Positions 42,011 through 43,197 of a stretch of DNA of 43,197 nucleotides are shown here, one piece after another. The notes beneath the pieces were generated by a model. It did no database searches, had not been told where the DNA came from, and was given only the letters and a program-made list of their open reading frames with translations. Source of the stretch: JAXGPL01 sp040766985 (GTDB lineage: Bacteria; Bacillota; Sulfobacillia; JAUYEG01); the NCBI GenBank assembly GCA_040766985.1, contig JAXGPL010000019.1, positions 1-43,197 on the forward strand, in the 5' to 3' direction. The translations under genes were made by a program, and so were the position numbers. Within the stretch, counting starts at the first letter, position 1. Each line of letters begins with the position of its first letter.

Positions 42011-42967
42011 ATGACACCGAAGAATGATCTGCCACCGACAGAAGATCTGCTTCGAACCACGCTGGAAGGCGCAATACCGCCGCACGCCGCCATCGATGTC
42101 GAGGCGCTCCTCATCGCCAAGAGCAAGCCCGAGCTGTGGGCTACCGGAGCAGACCTCTTCTGGGACGACCCCCACATCTCGCGGGAAATGCTCAAGGTGC
42201 ATCTCGACCCGGCCATTGATTTGGCGAGCCGCCGACCCGAGACCATCGACCGCACCGTGGAGTGGCTCGTCCGCGCGTTAGGGGCGGCTCCCGGCACCCA
42301 GGTTCTCGACCTCGGCTGTGGCCCCGGCCTGTACTCCCAACGTCTAGCGGAGCGCGGGATCAGCGTCACCGGAGTTGACTACTCGCGCAACTCGCTCGCC
42401 TATGCGCGAGCCCAGGCAGCGGAAGCCGGGCTTGCGATAAAGTATGCCTACATGGACTACCGGTCGCTCGCCTACCAGGCTGAGTTTGACCTCGCCCTGC
42501 TGATCTACTATGACCTCGGCGCGATGTCGGACGCCGACCGGGATGAGGTCCTGCGCCGGGTCTGGACGGCCCTTCGCCCGGGCGGGCGATTCGCCTTTGA
42601 CGTGATGACCCGACCGGGCCGCGCGCGAGCGCGAGCCGAGAGCGGCTGGCGGCCGAGCCGCGGCGGTTTTTGGCGGCCCGGGCCGCATCTGGTGCTCACC
42701 GATGTCTTCGAATACCCCGAGAACCACGCCGAGCTTGACCAATACCTCGTCATCGAGGAAGACGGCCGCTATAGCGTTTACCGCGTGTGGACGCGGTACT
42801 ACGACCTAGAGGAGATCACGGGCGTCGTTGAGCGGGCCGGTTTCGAGGTCGAGGGCATCTGGGCCGACCTCACGGGACGACCGATCGGCACAACGGGCCC
42901 GGCCGGGGCCGGGACCGATGGCGCGCAGGATGAGGGGTTGGCGATCGTGGCCCGCAGGCCGGGCTAG
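42011..42967 (+). CDS. SAM-dependent class I methyltransferase
   Basis: 318 residues. The AdoMet-binding motif I is VLDLGCGPGLYSQRLAERG (about 98-116), with motif II-like VTGVDYSRNSLAYARA, LALLIYYDLGAMSD and LRPGGRFAFDVM as post motifs. The N-terminal 90 residues are a helical lid (DVEALLIAKSKPELWATGAD). The methyl acceptor is unknown. The ATG at 42011 lies 12 bases after GGAGG; the open frame extends far upstream (to 41600) without protein-like sequence. Its end overlaps the convergent GNAT gene by four bases. Confidence 0.85.
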   Translation: MTPKNDLPPTEDLLRTTLEGAIPPHAAIDVEALLIAKSKPELWATGADLFWDDPHISREMLKVHLDPAIDLASRRPETIDRTVEWLVRALGAAPGTQVLDLGCGPGLYSQRLAERGISVTGVDYSRNSLAYARAQAAEAGLAIKYAYMDYRSLAYQAEFDLALLIYYDLGAMSDADRDEVLRRVWTALRPGGRFAFDVMTRPGRARARAESGWRPSRGGFWRPGPHLVLTDVFEYPENHAELDQYLVIEEDGRYSVYRVWTRYYDLEEITGVVERAGFEVEGIWADLTGRPIGTTGPAGAGTDGAQDEGLAIVARRPG

Positions 42968-43197
42968 AGAAGCCGCGGCCGCTGCAGCGCTTCGTATTCG
43001 TCGCGCAGCATGCCGAAGATGAGATCGCCGCTCGCGGTGCCGTCGGGCAGCCGGTGCGCGGGCCTGGTTTGCCTGAGGTGGCCTTCGAGCGTAAAACCGC
43101 ACCGCTCCGCGACGCGGACGCTGCGAAGGTTGGTTTCGTTGCAGGAGAGGCGCACCCGCGCCGCCCCGAGGATATCGAAGGCAAGCTCCAGCGCCGC
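42964..43197 (-). CDS. GNAT acetyltransferase (RimJ/RimL type), N-terminus outside window
   Basis: The last 77 residues of a GNAT protein, entering from the right edge with ALELAFDILGAARVRLSCNE. It has the RimJ/L-like NETNLRSVRVAERCGFTLEG acetyl-CoA region and ends in FGMLRDEYEALQ. Such enzymes acetylate protein N-termini or small amines. The N-terminal half is not in the window. Confidence 0.85.
   Translation of the reverse strand, partial: AALELAFDILGAARVRLSCNETNLRSVRVAERCGFTLEGHLRQTRPAHRLPDGTASGDLIFGMLRDEYEALQRPRLL

Overview
The window is about 43 kb of high-GC bacterial DNA, gene-dense on both strands. Several marks point to a high-GC member of the Bacillota: the short ATP-phosphoribosyltransferase HisG with its HisZ partner, a YerC/HisR-type regulator beside the his operon, LexA boxes of the Bacillus form CGAAC-N4-GTTCG, a DUF1540 protein, DUF6754-type membrane genes and a PRK06851-type tandem P-loop ATPase. 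This placement is inferred from gene families; no rRNA, tRNA or CRISPR array was seen.

Layout. 1-286 is the start of a membrane protein cut by the left edge. 410-6960 (minus) is a compact histidine operon hisZ-G-D-C-B-A-IE with overlapping genes and no hisH or hisF. It has its own promoter and a four-copy 8-bp repeat that may be the operator for the HisR-like protein encoded just upstream (7131-7502). 8656-9477 is a D-aminopeptidase, followed by a repeat-rich gap (9478-9958). 10305-16989 (minus) is an SOS mutagenesis block: imuB, a DUF6504 gene, dnaE2, then an M20 peptidase broken by one in-frame stop and a Nim/PNPOx-type gene. Two perfect LexA boxes bracket the imuB promoter. 17-23 kb holds a DUF362 ferredoxin protein and a four-gene membrane cluster (DUF6754). 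23-31 kb holds a beta-propeller lipoprotein, a tandem P-loop ATPase, a 2-hydroxyacid dehydrogenase, glycine C-acetyltransferase, a SIMPL protein and an RpiR regulator. 31-34.8 kb (minus) is a tightly coupled set: phosphoribosyltransferase, MscS, a NUDIX-cyclase fusion and an EamA transporter. 34.9-43.2 kb holds a MATE transporter, a redoxin whose two active-site cysteines are both TGA codons followed by a SECIS-like hairpin, a GH18 protein, a D-aminoacylase plus PLP aminotransferase pair, a methyltransferase and a partial GNAT.

The strongest candidate for something undescribed is the redoxin at 36470-36950, which reads as a UxxU selenoprotein. Caution: from about 17.2 to 40.2 kb many genes carry one-base indels while still encoding conserved protein in the next frame. 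The first 17 kb is almost free of them. This looks more like sequence or assembly error than real decay, and such genes are marked pseudogene here only because the given sequence is frameshifted.
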